Shown here one piece after another: positions 18,819 to 27,787 of a stretch of DNA of 64,000 bases. The DNA lies in the NCBI RefSeq assembly GCF_001894765.1, contig NZ_BCWV01000005.1, positions 62,001 through 126,000 of the forward strand. The letters run 5' to 3'. The position numbers and the translations under genes were made by a program. Under the pieces are notes generated by a model that worked only from the letters and a program-made list of their open reading frames with translations, made no database searches and was not told the origin of the DNA. Source of the DNA: Rhodococcoides corynebacterioides NBRC 14404 (GTDB taxonomy: Bacteria; Actinomycetota; Actinomycetes; Mycobacteriales; Mycobacteriaceae). The stretch's first letter is position 1; each line of letters begins with the position of its first letter.

Positions 18819-18933
18819 GCGGCGAGCAGGCCAGCCGACGGCGACTGGTTACTGCGAAGGGGTCCAGTCGGTCCTACTGTCGGTAGTGTTCCCGGCACTC
18901 GCGTGCCGCGTCGACGTGACAAGGAGTTCGTTC

Positions 18934-19869
18934 GTGACCACCGCAGCAGCCCCCGAGCGCAACGGATCGACCCACCGGGCCGACACCCCGGAGACCGGCA
19001 CGGCCCGTGTGAAGCGCGGCATGGCGGAAATGCTCAAGGGCGGCGTCATCATGGACGTCGTGACCGCCGATCAGGCGAAGATCGCCGAGCAGGCCGGCGC
19101 CGTCGCCGTCATGGCCCTCGAGCGCGTCCCCGCCGACATCCGCGCGCAGGGCGGCGTCTCACGCATGAGCGACCCGGACATGATCGACGGCATCAAGGCC
19201 GCCGTGTCGATCCCCGTCATGGCGAAGGCCCGCATCGGCCACTTCGTCGAGGCGCAGGTCCTGCAGAGCCTCGGCGTCGACTACGTCGACGAGTCCGAGG
19301 TGCTGACTCCTGCGGACTACGCCCACCACATCGACAAGTGGCGCTTCACCGTGCCGTTCGTGTGCGGCGCCACCAACCTCGGCGAGGCCCTGCGCCGCAT
19401 CACCGAGGGCGCGGCGATGATCCGCTCCAAGGGTGAGGCCGGCACCGGCGACGTCTCCAACGCGACCACGCACATGCGCACGCTGCGCGATCAGATCCGG
19501 CACCTGACCTCGCTGCCCGAGGACGAGCTCTACGTGGCGGCCAAGGAGCTGCAGGCGCCGTACGACCTCGTCGTCGAGGTGGCCCGTGCGGGCAAGCTCC
19601 CGGTGACGCTGTTCACCGCCGGCGGCATCGCCACCCCCGCGGACGCGGCGATGATGATGCAGCTGGGCGCGGAGGGCGTGTTCGTCGGCTCGGGCATCTT
19701 CAAGTCCGGCAATCCCGAACAGCGGGCGGCGGCGATCGTCAAGGCCACCACCTTCCACGACGATCCCGACGTCATCGCCGACGTCTCCCGCGGGCTGGGC
19801 GAGGCGATGGTCGGCATCAACGTCGACGACATCCCGCAGCCGCACCGGTTGGCCGAACGCGGCTGGTGA
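18934..19869 (+). CDS. pdxS: Pyridoxal 5'-phosphate synthase lyase subunit PdxS
   Basis: A 311-residue (beta/alpha)8 barrel. Recognised blocks: [46 protein letters not shown] (active-site Lys), [16 protein letters not shown] (phosphate loop) and the C-terminal [11 protein letters not shown]. With PdxT it makes PLP from ribose-5-phosphate, glyceraldehyde-3-phosphate and glutamine-derived ammonia. GTG at 18934 is chosen for the ribosome-binding site AAGGAG 7 bp upstream; an earlier in-frame GTG at 18886 lacks one. tesB separates it from pdxT, as in M. tuberculosis (Rv2606c-Rv2604c). Confidence 0.97.
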   Translation: MTTAAAPERNGSTHRADTPETGTARVKRGMAEMLKGGVIMDVVTADQAKIAEQAGAVAVMALERVPADIRAQGGVSRMSDPDMIDGIKAAVSIPVMAKARIGHFVEAQVLQSLGVDYVDESEVLTPADYAHHIDKWRFTVPFVCGATNLGEALRRITEGAAMIRSKGEAGTGDVSNATTHMRTLRDQIRHLTSLPEDELYVAAKELQAPYDLVVEVARAGKLPVTLFTAGGIATPADAAMMMQLGAEGVFVGSGIFKSGNPEQRAAAIVKATTFHDDPDVIADVSRGLGEAMVGINVDDIPQPHRLAERGW

Positions 19870-19884
19870 CCCGCGCGACGCGCG

Positions 19885-20496
19885 TCAGGACTCACGCAAC
19901 GCCGGGCGATCGGGGTGATCGACCTTCACCTCGACGTCCGGCGTGTCGTCGTGCCGATCGGCGTGGGTCACCAGCGCGTCGACGGTCCAGTGGTCCTCCT
20001 CGGGGGTGAGGCGGCGCAGGGCCGCCGGTGACAGGGTGAGCGCCACGGTGAGATCGGCGTGCAGGCCTCGGCCGAGCAGCATCGGGCCGGCGACGATCAG
20101 GACCTGATCCGGTCCGGCGTCGACCACCCGGAGCCGCGCCGAGCGGTCGGACTCCGCGTCCCAGATCGCGGGCAGCCACCGACCGCGGTCGCGGAGCGCC
20201 CCGACCACCTCGCGGGCCAGGCCGTCGTAGTCGAACCAGGCCGTGCGATAGGACATCTCGTCGGTGTGGCCGTATTCGAGACGGAGCGAGGCCGGCCGGA
20301 CCCACCCGCCGAGATCGACGACGTCGGCGGCGCGGCCCTCGGTGTGCAGTCTCTCGGACACCCGAGCGGCGAGGTCGACCGGGCGGGCCGCGTCGGCTCC
20401 GTCGATCAGCACCACCCGACGACCTGCGAGCGATCGGAGTCGGTCGGTCACGGTCTCGGCGACGCCGTCGAGGGTGATGGGGGAGTAGGTCGGCAT
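19885..20496 (-). CDS. Uridine-kinase-like protein with degenerate P-loop
   Basis: A 203-residue protein with the layout of uridine/nucleoside kinases: a starting beta strand RRVVLIDGADAARPVDLA, a switch-like block VVDLGGWVRPASLRLEYG and DEMSYRTAWFDYDGLAREV, then IVAGPMLLGRGLHADLTVAL. The Walker A loop, normally GxxGxGKST, reads GADAARPVD and has neither the Lys nor the Ser/Thr, so ATP binding in the usual way is unlikely. It may be a non-catalytic member. It sits in the opposite direction between pdxS (convergent, 15 bp) and tesB (divergent across the 25-bp repeats). The ATG at 20496 excludes the repeats from the protein. Confidence 0.75.
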   Translation of the reverse strand: MPTYSPITLDGVAETVTDRLRSLAGRRVVLIDGADAARPVDLAARVSERLHTEGRAADVVDLGGWVRPASLRLEYGHTDEMSYRTAWFDYDGLAREVVGALRDRGRWLPAIWDAESDRSARLRVVDAGPDQVLIVAGPMLLGRGLHADLTVALTLSPAALRRLTPEEDHWTVDALVTHADRHDDTPDVEVKVDHPDRPALRES

Positions 20497-20522
20497 CGCC
20501 TCGATTGTTCCCCGGGACGGCG

Positions 20523-20593
20523 GCTCTGGGACACTGTCGCGACAAGCGCTCTTGGGACACTGCCGCGGCAAGCGCTCTGGGACACTGTCGCGG
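20523..20593. repeat. Three 25-26-bp tandem repeats in the divergent kinase/tesB promoter region
   Basis: The unit contains GCTCTGGGACACTGTCGCG and runs at 20523-20547, 20548-20573 and 20574-20593 (the last truncated). GGGACAC starts at 20528, 20554 and 20579. Copies 1 and 3 contain the 9-bp palindrome GACACTGTC; copy 2 has GACACTGCC. The array lies wholly between the two divergent start codons, so it could hold regulator sites, but no regulator is known. Confidence 0.8.
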
Positions 20594-20644
20594 TGCGTCG
20601 GTCGGGTCCAGGGCCCGGCCGGTCCGATCGTCAGAAAGGCAGCC

Positions 20645-21496
20645 ATGGCCGGCATCGAAGAGATCCTCGAACTCGAGCGCATCGAGAACGACATCTACCG
20701 GGGCAGTTCCATCCCCAGCGAACTTCAGCGGACCTTCGGCGGTCAGGTGGCGGGTCAGGCTCTGGTGTCGGCGGTCAAGACGGTCGACGCCGCCTTCCGG
20801 GTGCACTCGCTCCACGGGTACTTCCTGCGTCCGGGCAACCCGAACGAGCCGACGGTGTTCACCGTCGACCGCATCCGTGACGGCCGCTCGTTCGCCACGC
20901 GCCGAGTCACCGGCATCCAGGACGGCAAGGCGATCTTCACCATGTCCGCGTCGTTCCACGTCGAGGACGAGGGCATCGAGCATCAGGACCGGATGCCCAC
21001 GGTGGTCGGGCCGGAGGAACTGCCCGATCTCGCCGACGACGAGTCGTCCGCCCGCAAGCTCTTCTTCCGCGAGTGGAGCCGGTGGGACGTCCGCCTGGTG
21101 CCGTCGGAGAAGCTCTCGCGGACCGCGAGTCTGGCCGCGCAGCAACAGGTCTGGATTCGCTACCGCGATCCGCTGCCGGACGATCAGGTGTTCCACGTCT
21201 GCGCCCTTGCGTACATGTCCGACATGACGCTGCTCGGCTCGGCGAAGGTTCCGCACGAGGACGTCGCCACGCAGACGGCGTCGCTCGACCACGCTCTGTG
21301 GTTCCTGCGCCCGTTCCGTGCCGACGAGTGGCTGCTCTACGACCAGACCTCGCCGTCGGCGGGACTCGGTCGTGCGCTCACCCAGGGGCGGATCTACGAC
21401 CGGGAGGGCCGCATGGTCGCCGCCGTCACCCAGGAGGGCCTGATGCGCTTCGACCGCACCGCGGAGCACACGCCGGGTCTGGACGCCGGTCGGTGA
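20645..21496 (+). CDS. tesB: Acyl-CoA thioesterase II (TesB)
   Basis: A 283-residue double-hotdog thioesterase of normal length. Typical blocks are [37 protein letters not shown] and [15 protein letters not shown] with the catalytic Asp, and in the C-terminal hotdog [24 protein letters not shown] followed by [21 protein letters not shown]. It hydrolyses acyl-CoA to free acid and CoA. The start ATG at 20645 has AAAGG 7 bp upstream. It overlaps pdxT by 4 bp (GTGA) and so is translationally coupled to PLP synthesis, an arrangement shared with mycobacteria whose reason is not known. Confidence 0.94.
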   Translation: MAGIEEILELERIENDIYRGSSIPSELQRTFGGQVAGQALVSAVKTVDAAFRVHSLHGYFLRPGNPNEPTVFTVDRIRDGRSFATRRVTGIQDGKAIFTMSASFHVEDEGIEHQDRMPTVVGPEELPDLADDESSARKLFFREWSRWDVRLVPSEKLSRTASLAAQQQVWIRYRDPLPDDQVFHVCALAYMSDMTLLGSAKVPHEDVATQTASLDHALWFLRPFRADEWLLYDQTSPSAGLGRALTQGRIYDREGRMVAAVTQEGLMRFDRTAEHTPGLDAGR

Positions 21497-22158
21497 CCGA
21501 TCCCGTCGTCGGTGTCCTCGCGCTGCAGGGCGACGTGCGCGAGCATCTGGCGGCGCTCACCGCGTCGGGTGCGCGGGCGGTGCCGGTTCGGCGCCCCGCC
21601 GAGCTCGCGGCGGTGGACGGCGTGGTGATCCCCGGCGGTGAATCCACCACGATGGGGTTGTTGCTGCGCACGTTCGATCTGCTGGAACCGCTGCGGGCGG
21701 CCGTCGCCGGCGGCCTGCCGACCTACGGTTCCTGTGCCGGGATGATCCTGCTCGCGTCCGAGATCCTCGACACGCGTCCGGACGCCGTGCACCTCGACGG
21801 GTTGAACGTGACCGTGCGGCGCAATGCCTTCGGCCGTCAGGTGGACTCCTTCGAGGCCGATCTCGACGTGACCGGACTGTCCGGACCGCCCGTGCATGCA
21901 GTCTTCATCCGGGCGCCCTGGGTGGAGCGCGTCGGTCCGGGTGTCGAGGTCCTCGCCACCGTTCCCGCGGGTCCGGCGGCGGGCCGCGTGGTCGCGGTAC
22001 GCCAGAACTCGGTGCTCGCGACGTCGTTCCATCCCGAGGTGACCGGTGATCGACGCATCCACGCGATGTTCGTCGACATGGTGCGGACCGCGGTGCAGCG
22101 CCCGGAGTCGGCCGACGGCACGACGCGGGCGGACGGTCGGCCCCCGCTGTCCGCGTAA
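21493..22158 (+). CDS. pdxT: Pyridoxal 5'-phosphate synthase glutaminase subunit PdxT
   Basis: A 221-residue class I glutamine amidotransferase. [12 protein letters not shown] begins the fold, PGGESTTMG binds glutamine, the nucleophile is Cys in [11 protein letters not shown] and the His-Glu pair is in [10 protein letters not shown]. It delivers ammonia to PdxS. The C-terminus is extended by ~20 polar residues compared with the shortest family members. It starts at GTG overlapping the tesB stop. Its stop codon is inside a possible -10 box (TAAGCT, 22156-22161) for yebC. Confidence 0.95.
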   Translation: MTDPVVGVLALQGDVREHLAALTASGARAVPVRRPAELAAVDGVVIPGGESTTMGLLLRTFDLLEPLRAAVAGGLPTYGSCAGMILLASEILDTRPDAVHLDGLNVTVRRNAFGRQVDSFEADLDVTGLSGPPVHAVFIRAPWVERVGPGVEVLATVPAGPAAGRVVAVRQNSVLATSFHPEVTGDRRIHAMFVDMVRTAVQRPESADGTTRADGRPPLSA

Positions 22159-22199
22159 GCTGGGTCCGTTCTCCGCCGGTACGAAAGGGGCATTTGCCG

Positions 22200-22955
22200 A
22201 TGAGCGGCCACTCCAAATGGGCTACGACCAAGCACAAGAAGGCCGTCATCGACGCCCGTCGTGGCAAGTCCTTCGCCAAGCTGATCAAGAACATCGAGGT
22301 CGCCGCACGGACCGGCGGTGGTGACCCGTCCGGCAACCCGACGCTCTACGACGCCATCCAGAAGGCGAAGAAGACCTCGGTGCCGAACGACAACATCGAG
22401 CGCGCGCGCAAACGCGGTGCCGGTGAAGAGGCGGGCGGCGCCGACTGGCAGACCATCATGTACGAGGGTTACGGGCCCAACGGCGTGGCGGTGCTCATCG
22501 AGTGCCTCACCGACAACCGCAACCGCGCCGCCGGCGAGGTGCGCGTCGCGATGACGCGCAACGGCGGCAACATGGCCGATCCCGGATCCGTGGCGTACCT
22601 GTTCTCGCGCAAGGGCGTGGTGACGCTCGAGAAGAACGGTCAGAGCGAGGACGACATCCTCATGGCCGTCCTCGACGCGGGCGCCGAGGAGGTCAAGGAC
22701 AACGGCGACACCTTCGAGGTCGTCTCCGAGCCGACCGACCTGGTCGCCGTCCGGTCCGCGCTGCAGGAGGCGGGCATCGACTACGACTCCGCCGAGGCGA
22801 GCTTCCAGCCGTCCGTCAGCGTGCCGGTCGACGCCGACGGTGCGCGGAAGGTGTTCAAGCTGATCGACGCGCTCGAGGACAGCGACGACGTGCAGAACGT
22901 CTACTCCAACGTCGACATCAGCGACGAGGTCATGGCGGAGCTCGACTCCGACTGA
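22200..22955 (+). CDS. yebC: YebC/PmpR-family protein
   Basis: A 251-residue protein of the conserved YebC family, beginning [23 protein letters not shown]. The middle block [23 protein letters not shown] and the third domain are intact. Family members act as DNA-binding regulators or, as shown more recently, as translation factors that relieve ribosome stalling at proline-rich stretches; which applies here is unknown. The ribosome-binding site GAAAGGGG lies ~9 bp upstream. It precedes ruvC, the usual neighbour, across a 114-bp gap that contains a LexA box. Confidence 0.95.
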   Translation: MSGHSKWATTKHKKAVIDARRGKSFAKLIKNIEVAARTGGGDPSGNPTLYDAIQKAKKTSVPNDNIERARKRGAGEEAGGADWQTIMYEGYGPNGVAVLIECLTDNRNRAAGEVRVAMTRNGGNMADPGSVAYLFSRKGVVTLEKNGQSEDDILMAVLDAGAEEVKDNGDTFEVVSEPTDLVAVRSALQEAGIDYDSAEASFQPSVSVPVDADGARKVFKLIDALEDSDDVQNVYSNVDISDEVMAELDSD

Positions 22956-23008
22956 GTCCGACCGCGCCGTGTCGCTCGCCGGTCACTCCCGCCCCGGGCG
23001 TTACAGTA

Positions 23009-23024
23009 TCGAACAACAGTTCGT
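23009..23024. promoter_or_regulatory. LexA (SOS) box upstream of ruvC
   Basis: TCGAACAACAGTTCGT matches the actinobacterial SOS consensus TCGAAC-N4-GTTCGA at 11 of 12 positions. It lies directly after a TACAGT (-10-like, 23002-23007) and 45 bp before the ruvC start, so bound LexA would block ruvCAB transcription. ruvC is a known LexA target in M. tuberculosis. Confidence 0.85.
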
Positions 23025-23069
23025 AGGCGCCCGGCTCGTGGTCGTCCCGGCAGAAGGAGTGCGGTCCGG

Positions 23070-23666
23070 TTGCGTGTGATGGGTGTCGATCCGGGCCTGA
23101 CCCGGTGCGGCCTGAGCCTCGTCGAGGGTGGGGCGGGGCGCGCCGTGACCGCTCTCGACGTCGACGTCGTCCGCACGCCGGCCGACCTCGACCTCGCCGA
23201 GCGGCTGCTGCTGATCGCGGAGTCGGCGGAGTACTGGCTGGACACCCATCGACCGACCGTCGTCGCCGTCGAGCGGGTGTTCTCCCAGAACAACGTGCGG
23301 ACCGCGATGGGCACCGCGCAGGCGGGCGGTGTCATCGCACTCGCCGCGGCCCGGCGGGGCATCCCGGTCGCGTTCCACACCCCGAGCGAGGTCAAGGCCG
23401 CGGTGACGGGCAACGGATCGGCCGACAAGGCGCAGGTGACCGCCATGGTGACCCGGATCCTGGGGATGCAGCGAGCGCCGCGACCGGCCGACGCCGCCGA
23501 CGCGCTCGCCCTCGCCATCTGCCACTGCTGGCGGGCCCCGATGCTGGCGCGCATGGCCGCGGCGGAGAAGCAGGCCGCCGCCGCCAAGGCGTCGTACGAG
23601 AAGAAGCTGGCCCAGCAACGTGCCGCGCACCGGGCGCGCACCATCACCCCGGGAGCGACGCGTTAG
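23070..23666 (+). CDS. ruvC: Crossover junction endodeoxyribonuclease RuvC
   Basis: A 198-residue RNase-H-fold nuclease that cuts Holliday junctions. The catalytic acidic residues are seen in [12 protein letters not shown] (Asp), [11 protein letters not shown] (Glu) and the C-terminal [12 protein letters not shown] (Asp pair). The TTG at 23070 is taken as start because AAGGAG (23054-23059) is 10 bp upstream; GTG 23076 and ATG 23079 are in frame but worse spaced. A C-terminal basic, Ala-rich tail of ~30 residues is usual in actinobacteria. ruvA starts at the base after its stop, and a LexA box upstream makes the ruvCAB operon DNA-damage inducible. Confidence 0.95.
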   Translation: MRVMGVDPGLTRCGLSLVEGGAGRAVTALDVDVVRTPADLDLAERLLLIAESAEYWLDTHRPTVVAVERVFSQNNVRTAMGTAQAGGVIALAAARRGIPVAFHTPSEVKAAVTGNGSADKAQVTAMVTRILGMQRAPRPADAADALALAICHCWRAPMLARMAAAEKQAAAAKASYEKKLAQQRAAHRARTITPGATR

Positions 23667-24266
23667 ATGATCTCCTCCGTTCGCGGCACCGTGTTGGACA
23701 TCGCCCTCGACCACGTCGTCGTGGAGGCGGGCGGACTCGGCTACCGCGTCAACGTCACGCCGGCCACCCTCGCGTCCCTCACACGCGGGTCCGAGGCCAC
23801 GCTGGTGACCTCGATGATCGTCCGCGAGGACTCGATGACCCTGTACGGCTTCACCGACGGCACGTCCCGTGACCTGTTCGGGCTGTTGCAGACCGTGTCG
23901 GGGGTCGGGCCACGACTCGCCATGGCGGTGCTGGCCGTGCTGGAGCCCGACGCACTGCGCATCGCTCTCGCCGACGGGAACACCGCTGCGTTGACGCGGG
24001 TGCCGGGCATCGGCAAGCGCGGCGCCGAACGGATGGTGGTCGAACTGCGCGACAAGATCGACGGCGTCGTCGCGGCACCGACCACCGCCGTCGGCCCCGC
24101 CGGGACGGGCGCGGTGCGAGATCAGGTCGTCGAGGCGCTCGTCGGCCTCGGCTTTCCGGTCAAGCAGGCCGAGAGCGCCGTCGACGCGGTGCTCGCGGAC
24201 TCGCCCGACTCCACCACCTCCGTCGCTCTGCGGTCCGCGCTGTCGACGCTCGGACGGTCGCGATGA
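23667..24266 (+). CDS. ruvA: Holliday junction DNA helicase subunit RuvA
   Basis: A 199-residue RuvA. The N-terminal OB domain is [28 protein letters not shown] (1-~63), the two helix-hairpin-helix motifs are [17 protein letters not shown] (~72) and [19 protein letters not shown] (~107), and a C-terminal three-helix domain that contacts RuvB lies after a flexible linker (~150-199). It binds four-way junctions as a tetramer and targets RuvB. It begins directly after ruvC and overlaps ruvB by 4 bp (ATGA). Confidence 0.96.
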   Translation: MISSVRGTVLDIALDHVVVEAGGLGYRVNVTPATLASLTRGSEATLVTSMIVREDSMTLYGFTDGTSRDLFGLLQTVSGVGPRLAMAVLAVLEPDALRIALADGNTAALTRVPGIGKRGAERMVVELRDKIDGVVAAPTTAVGPAGTGAVRDQVVEALVGLGFPVKQAESAVDAVLADSPDSTTSVALRSALSTLGRSR

Positions 24267-25348
24267 CGGACGAGGACCGGCCGGAGGATCCCTCTCCCGT
24301 CACCGCCGAGGTCCGGCCCGACGACGGCGACCTCGACGCGAGCCTGCGGCCGAAATCGCTCGACGACTTCATCGGACAACCGCGAGTGCGCGAGCAGCTG
24401 CACCTGGTGCTCCAGGGCGCGACCCAGCGCGGCGGCACACCCGATCACATCCTGCTGTCCGGTCCGCCGGGCCTGGGCAAGACGTCGATGGCGATGATCA
24501 TCGCCGCGGAACTGGGCAGTGCCCTGCGATTGACGTCCGGCCCGGCGCTCGAGCGGGCGGGCGATCTCGCGGCGATGCTCAGCAACCTGGTCGAGGGCGA
24601 CGTCCTGTTCATCGACGAGATCCACCGCATCGCGCGGCCCGCCGAGGAGATGCTCTATCTCGCCATGGAGGACTTCCGCGTGGACGTCGTCGTCGGGAAG
24701 GGACCGGGCGCGACGTCCATTCCACTCGACGTCGCGCCGTTCACCCTCGTCGGCGCGACCACACGATCGGGCGCGCTGACCGGACCGTTGCGCGACCGTT
24801 TCGGCTTCACGGCGCACATGGACTTCTACGACCCGCAGGAGCTGCAGCGCATCCTCACGAGGTCGGCCGGAATTCTGGGGGTGCGCATCGACGTCGATGC
24901 AGCCGCCGAGATCGCGGGCCGCTCCCGCGGGACGCCGCGTATCGCGAACCGGCTACTGCGCCGGGTGCGCGACTACGCGGAGGTGCGAGCCGACGGGCGG
25001 GTCACCCTGGCCGTGGCGCGCGCGGCGCTCGACGTCTACGACGTGGACGAACTCGGACTGGACCGGCTGGACCGCGCGGTGCTCGGCGCACTGGTGCGCA
25101 GCTTCGGCGGCGGACCGGTGGGCGTGTCGACGCTCGCCGTGGCGGTGGGGGAGGAACCCGCCACCGTCGAGGAGGTGTGTGAGCCCTACCTGGTGCGCGC
25201 CGGCATGATCGCGCGGACCCCGCGGGGACGGGTGGCCACGGCGGCGGCCTGGGAACGGCTGGGCCTGGTACCCCCGCCCGACCTGGCCGTCGGCGGTATC
25301 GCCGTGCGCGTCAACGAGCCCCAACGGACCCTGTTCGACGAGTCCTGA
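24263..25348 (+). CDS. ruvB: Holliday junction branch-migration ATPase RuvB
   Basis: A 361-residue AAA+ motor. [19 protein letters not shown] opens the ATPase domain. Walker A is [14 protein letters not shown] (~72), Walker B is [13 protein letters not shown] (~116), sensor 1 is [11 protein letters not shown] and the arginine finger is in GPLRDRFGF. The C-terminal winged helix includes [13 protein letters not shown]. It drives branch migration with RuvA. The N-terminus is ~15 acidic residues longer than in E. coli. It is the last gene of the ruvCAB operon. Confidence 0.97.
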   Translation: MTDEDRPEDPSPVTAEVRPDDGDLDASLRPKSLDDFIGQPRVREQLHLVLQGATQRGGTPDHILLSGPPGLGKTSMAMIIAAELGSALRLTSGPALERAGDLAAMLSNLVEGDVLFIDEIHRIARPAEEMLYLAMEDFRVDVVVGKGPGATSIPLDVAPFTLVGATTRSGALTGPLRDRFGFTAHMDFYDPQELQRILTRSAGILGVRIDVDAAAEIAGRSRGTPRIANRLLRRVRDYAEVRADGRVTLAVARAALDVYDVDELGLDRLDRAVLGALVRSFGGGPVGVSTLAVAVGEEPATVEEVCEPYLVRAGMIARTPRGRVATAAAWERLGLVPPPDLAVGGIAVRVNEPQRTLFDES

Positions 25349-25454
25349 TCGCCCGAAACGGGCATCGGCGTGGCACACTGGACACGCGGTGGGCAGCCGT
25401 TACCCGGTCGAACCCGCCACCATTCACCCCCGATCACGAGGATTGACGTTTCCG

Positions 25455-25847
25455 ATGGAACTGCTGTTTCCCCTTCTCATTCTTGCGCTCCTGGTGCCCA
25501 TGTTCATGGGTATCCGCCGACAGAAGAAGGAGATGGCGAAGGTCTCCGAGCTGCAGCAGTCGCTGAGCGTCGGTGACCGCGTGATCACCACCGCCGGTCT
25601 GCACGGCCTGGTCGACGACCTGACCGAGGACACCGTCGATCTGGAGATCGCCCCCGGCATCATCACCACCTGGTCGCGCGTCGTCGTGCGCGAGGTCGTC
25701 GCCGATCAGGACGAGACCGACGAGCTCGACGAGACCACCGCCACCGACTACGACGAGACGGTCGACGCCGGCGCCCGCGTCGACGCGCTGGAGAACGGTC
25801 GCACCGCGGACACGGACGCCGCGGCGCCTCGCCTGACCAAGGACTGA
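25455..25847 (+). CDS. yajC: Preprotein translocase accessory subunit YajC
   Basis: A 130-residue YajC with one N-terminal membrane helix ([17 protein letters not shown]), the conserved RRQKKEM cytoplasmic motif and [19 protein letters not shown]. It joins SecD and SecF, encoded just downstream, in the auxiliary complex that helps the SecYEG channel. The C-terminal ~45 residues are acidic and low in complexity. The ATG at 25455 begins right before the helix, with GAGGA 12 bp upstream. A strong hairpin separates it from secD. Confidence 0.93.
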   Translation: MELLFPLLILALLVPMFMGIRRQKKEMAKVSELQQSLSVGDRVITTAGLHGLVDDLTEDTVDLEIAPGIITTWSRVVVREVVADQDETDELDETTATDYDETVDAGARVDALENGRTADTDAAAPRLTKD

Positions 25848-25867
25848 GCGGCCCCCACCGACACCAC

Positions 25868-25901
25868 CCACCGCCCCCGAGGACGTCCTCGGGGGCGGTG
25901 G
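25868..25901 (+). terminator. Perfect 17-bp-arm hairpin between yajC and secD
   Basis: The two arms are exact complements over 17 bases each (beginning CCACCGCCCCCGAGGAC) with no unpaired base between them. It lies 20 bp after the yajC stop and 113 bp before secD. No T-tract follows. It could be a terminator, an attenuator that lowers secD relative to yajC, or an mRNA processing site. Confidence 0.6.
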
Positions 25902-26014
25902 CGTGTCCGCGAGAGGGTACGGTCGATCGGGCTTCGGACCGACGTCCGTGTGCCGATCGACCCGAACGACCCGACCGACCATCCCGACCGAACGTCCGAG
26001 GAGAAGCAGCAATC

Positions 26015-27784
26015 GTGGCATCGTCCAGCGGATCGTCGTATCCGGTGCGGTATCTCGCCCTGTTCGGGGCGTTGGTCGCACTGGTTTACGGCCTGGTGTT
26101 CCTCACCGGTGACAAGTCGCCCACTCCCAAGCTGGGGATCGATCTGCAGGGCGGTACCCGCGTCACGCTGACCGCTCGGACCCCGGACGGCAGCGCGCCG
26201 AGCCAGGACAGCCTGCGTCAGGCGCAGCAGATCATCGAGACGCGCGTCAACGGTCTCGGTGTGTCCGGCTCCGAGGTGGTCATCGACGGCCAGAACCTGG
26301 TCATCACGGTGCCCGGTGACGACTCGTCGCAGGCGCGGACGCTGGGACAGACGGCCCGCCTGTACATCCGGCCCGTCATCCAGGCGACGTCCCCGACGCC
26401 GCCCGGCACACCCGCGGCCACGGATCCCGCTGCGCCGGTCGATCCTGCTGCGCCGGTCGATCCTGCTGCGCCGGTCGATCCTGCTGCGCCGGTCGATCCC
26501 GCCCCGCAGAACCGTCCGTTCCCCGCGCAGGACCCGACCGATCCGGCCGAGCCGACCGACACCGCCCCGACGGAGACGGCGCCGACCGAGGAGCCGAGCG
26601 AGCAGGACGCCGGCTCCGAACCGGGCACCGCACCCACGGAAGCGACCCCCGACGAGACCGCTGATGCGATCGCCGAGGCCAAGGCCCTGCGTCAGAGCGA
26701 GGACCCGACCGTCCAGCAGCAGGCCGCGGCGACCATCGACTGCTCGGCGCCGGATCCCCTGCAGGGCAACGACGATCCCGCTCTCCCGCTCGTGGCGTGC
26801 TCGACCGACGGCACCGCCGTGTACGTCCTCGGCCCCTCGATCATCGACGGCCAGCAGATCGCCGACGCGTCCTCCCAGTTCGACACGCAACAGTCCCGCA
26901 ACGTGGTCTCCCTCAGCTTCGACACCGCCGGTGGCGACACCTGGGCACAGTTCACGGCGGCCAACATCGGCCAGCAGGCCGCGTTCACCCTCGACTCCAA
27001 GGTCGTCAGCGCGCCGGTGATCCAGGGCGCGACGCCGTCGGGCAGCGCCACCCAGATCACCGGAAACTTCACCGCCGACAGCGCGCGGGAACTCGCGAAC
27101 ACCCTCAAGTACGGCTCGCTGCCGCTGTCCTTCGCCGCGTCCGAGGCGGAGACGGTGTCCGCCACCCTCGGCCTCGCCTCGCTCGAAGCCGGGCTCGTCG
27201 CGGGCGCGGTCGGCCTGGTGTTGGTCCTGCTGTACTGCCTTCTCTACTACCGCATGCTCGGCATCCTGACCGCGCTGTCGCTGGTGCTGTCCATGGCCGC
27301 GATCTACGGGATCCTGGTGCTGCTCGGCCGATGGATCGACTTCACGCTCGACCTCGCGGGCATCGCCGGCCTCATCATCGGTATCGGCATGACGGCGGAC
27401 TCGTTCGTCGTCTTCTTCGAACGCATCAAGGACGAGATCCGCGAAGGACGCAGCTTCCGGTCCGCCGTGCCGCGAGGGTGGGCCCGCGCCCGGCGCACCA
27501 TCCTCTCCGGCAACGCGGTCAGCTTCATCGCCGCCGCCGTGCTCTACGTCCTCGCCGTCGGACAAGTGCGGGGCTTCGCCTTCACGCTCGGACTGTCCAC
27601 GCTGCTCGACATCGTCATCGTGGTGCTGGTGACGTGGCCGCTGGTCAACCTCGCGTCCCGGTCCGAGTTCTGGTCCCGGCCCTCGATCAACGGGTTGGGC
27701 GCCGTGCAGGAGATCGCCCGCGCCCGCAAGCGTGCCGCCGCCGCCAAGACCGCCGCCGTCGCCGGCGCCGAGAAGGAGGCCTGA
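26015..27784 (+). CDS. secD: Protein translocase subunit SecD
   Basis: A 589-residue RND-family export subunit. One membrane helix at ~9-30 is followed by [15 protein letters not shown] (D1 motif). A large extracellular P1 domain contains an acidic, Pro-rich insert (about residues 125-220) with four copies of an 18-bp repeat encoding DPAAPV. Five C-terminal helices carry [20 protein letters not shown] (D5 motif). SecDF uses the proton-motive force to pull proteins across. The GTG at 26015 has GAGGAGAAG upstream. It is followed by secF with a 3-bp gap. The insert is known to be variable in mycolic actinobacteria. Confidence 0.96.
   Translation: MASSSGSSYPVRYLALFGALVALVYGLVFLTGDKSPTPKLGIDLQGGTRVTLTARTPDGSAPSQDSLRQAQQIIETRVNGLGVSGSEVVIDGQNLVITVPGDDSSQARTLGQTARLYIRPVIQATSPTPPGTPAATDPAAPVDPAAPVDPAAPVDPAAPVDPAPQNRPFPAQDPTDPAEPTDTAPTETAPTEEPSEQDAGSEPGTAPTEATPDETADAIAEAKALRQSEDPTVQQQAAATIDCSAPDPLQGNDDPALPLVACSTDGTAVYVLGPSIIDGQQIADASSQFDTQQSRNVVSLSFDTAGGDTWAQFTAANIGQQAAFTLDSKVVSAPVIQGATPSGSATQITGNFTADSARELANTLKYGSLPLSFAASEAETVSATLGLASLEAGLVAGAVGLVLVLLYCLLYYRMLGILTALSLVLSMAAIYGILVLLGRWIDFTLDLAGIAGLIIGIGMTADSFVVFFERIKDEIREGRSFRSAVPRGWARARRTILSGNAVSFIAAAVLYVLAVGQVRGFAFTLGLSTLLDIVIVVLVTWPLVNLASRSEFWSRPSINGLGAVQEIARARKRAAAAKTAAVAGAEKEA
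26423..26494 (+). repeat. 18-bp x 4 in-frame minisatellite inside secD
   Basis: Four head-to-tail copies of an 18-bp unit (GATCCTGCTGCGCCGGTC; copy 1 has one change) encode DPAAPV four times in the extracellular disordered insert of SecD. Being a multiple of three, copy-number changes would keep the frame. Confidence 0.9.
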
Positions 27785-27787
27785 ACC

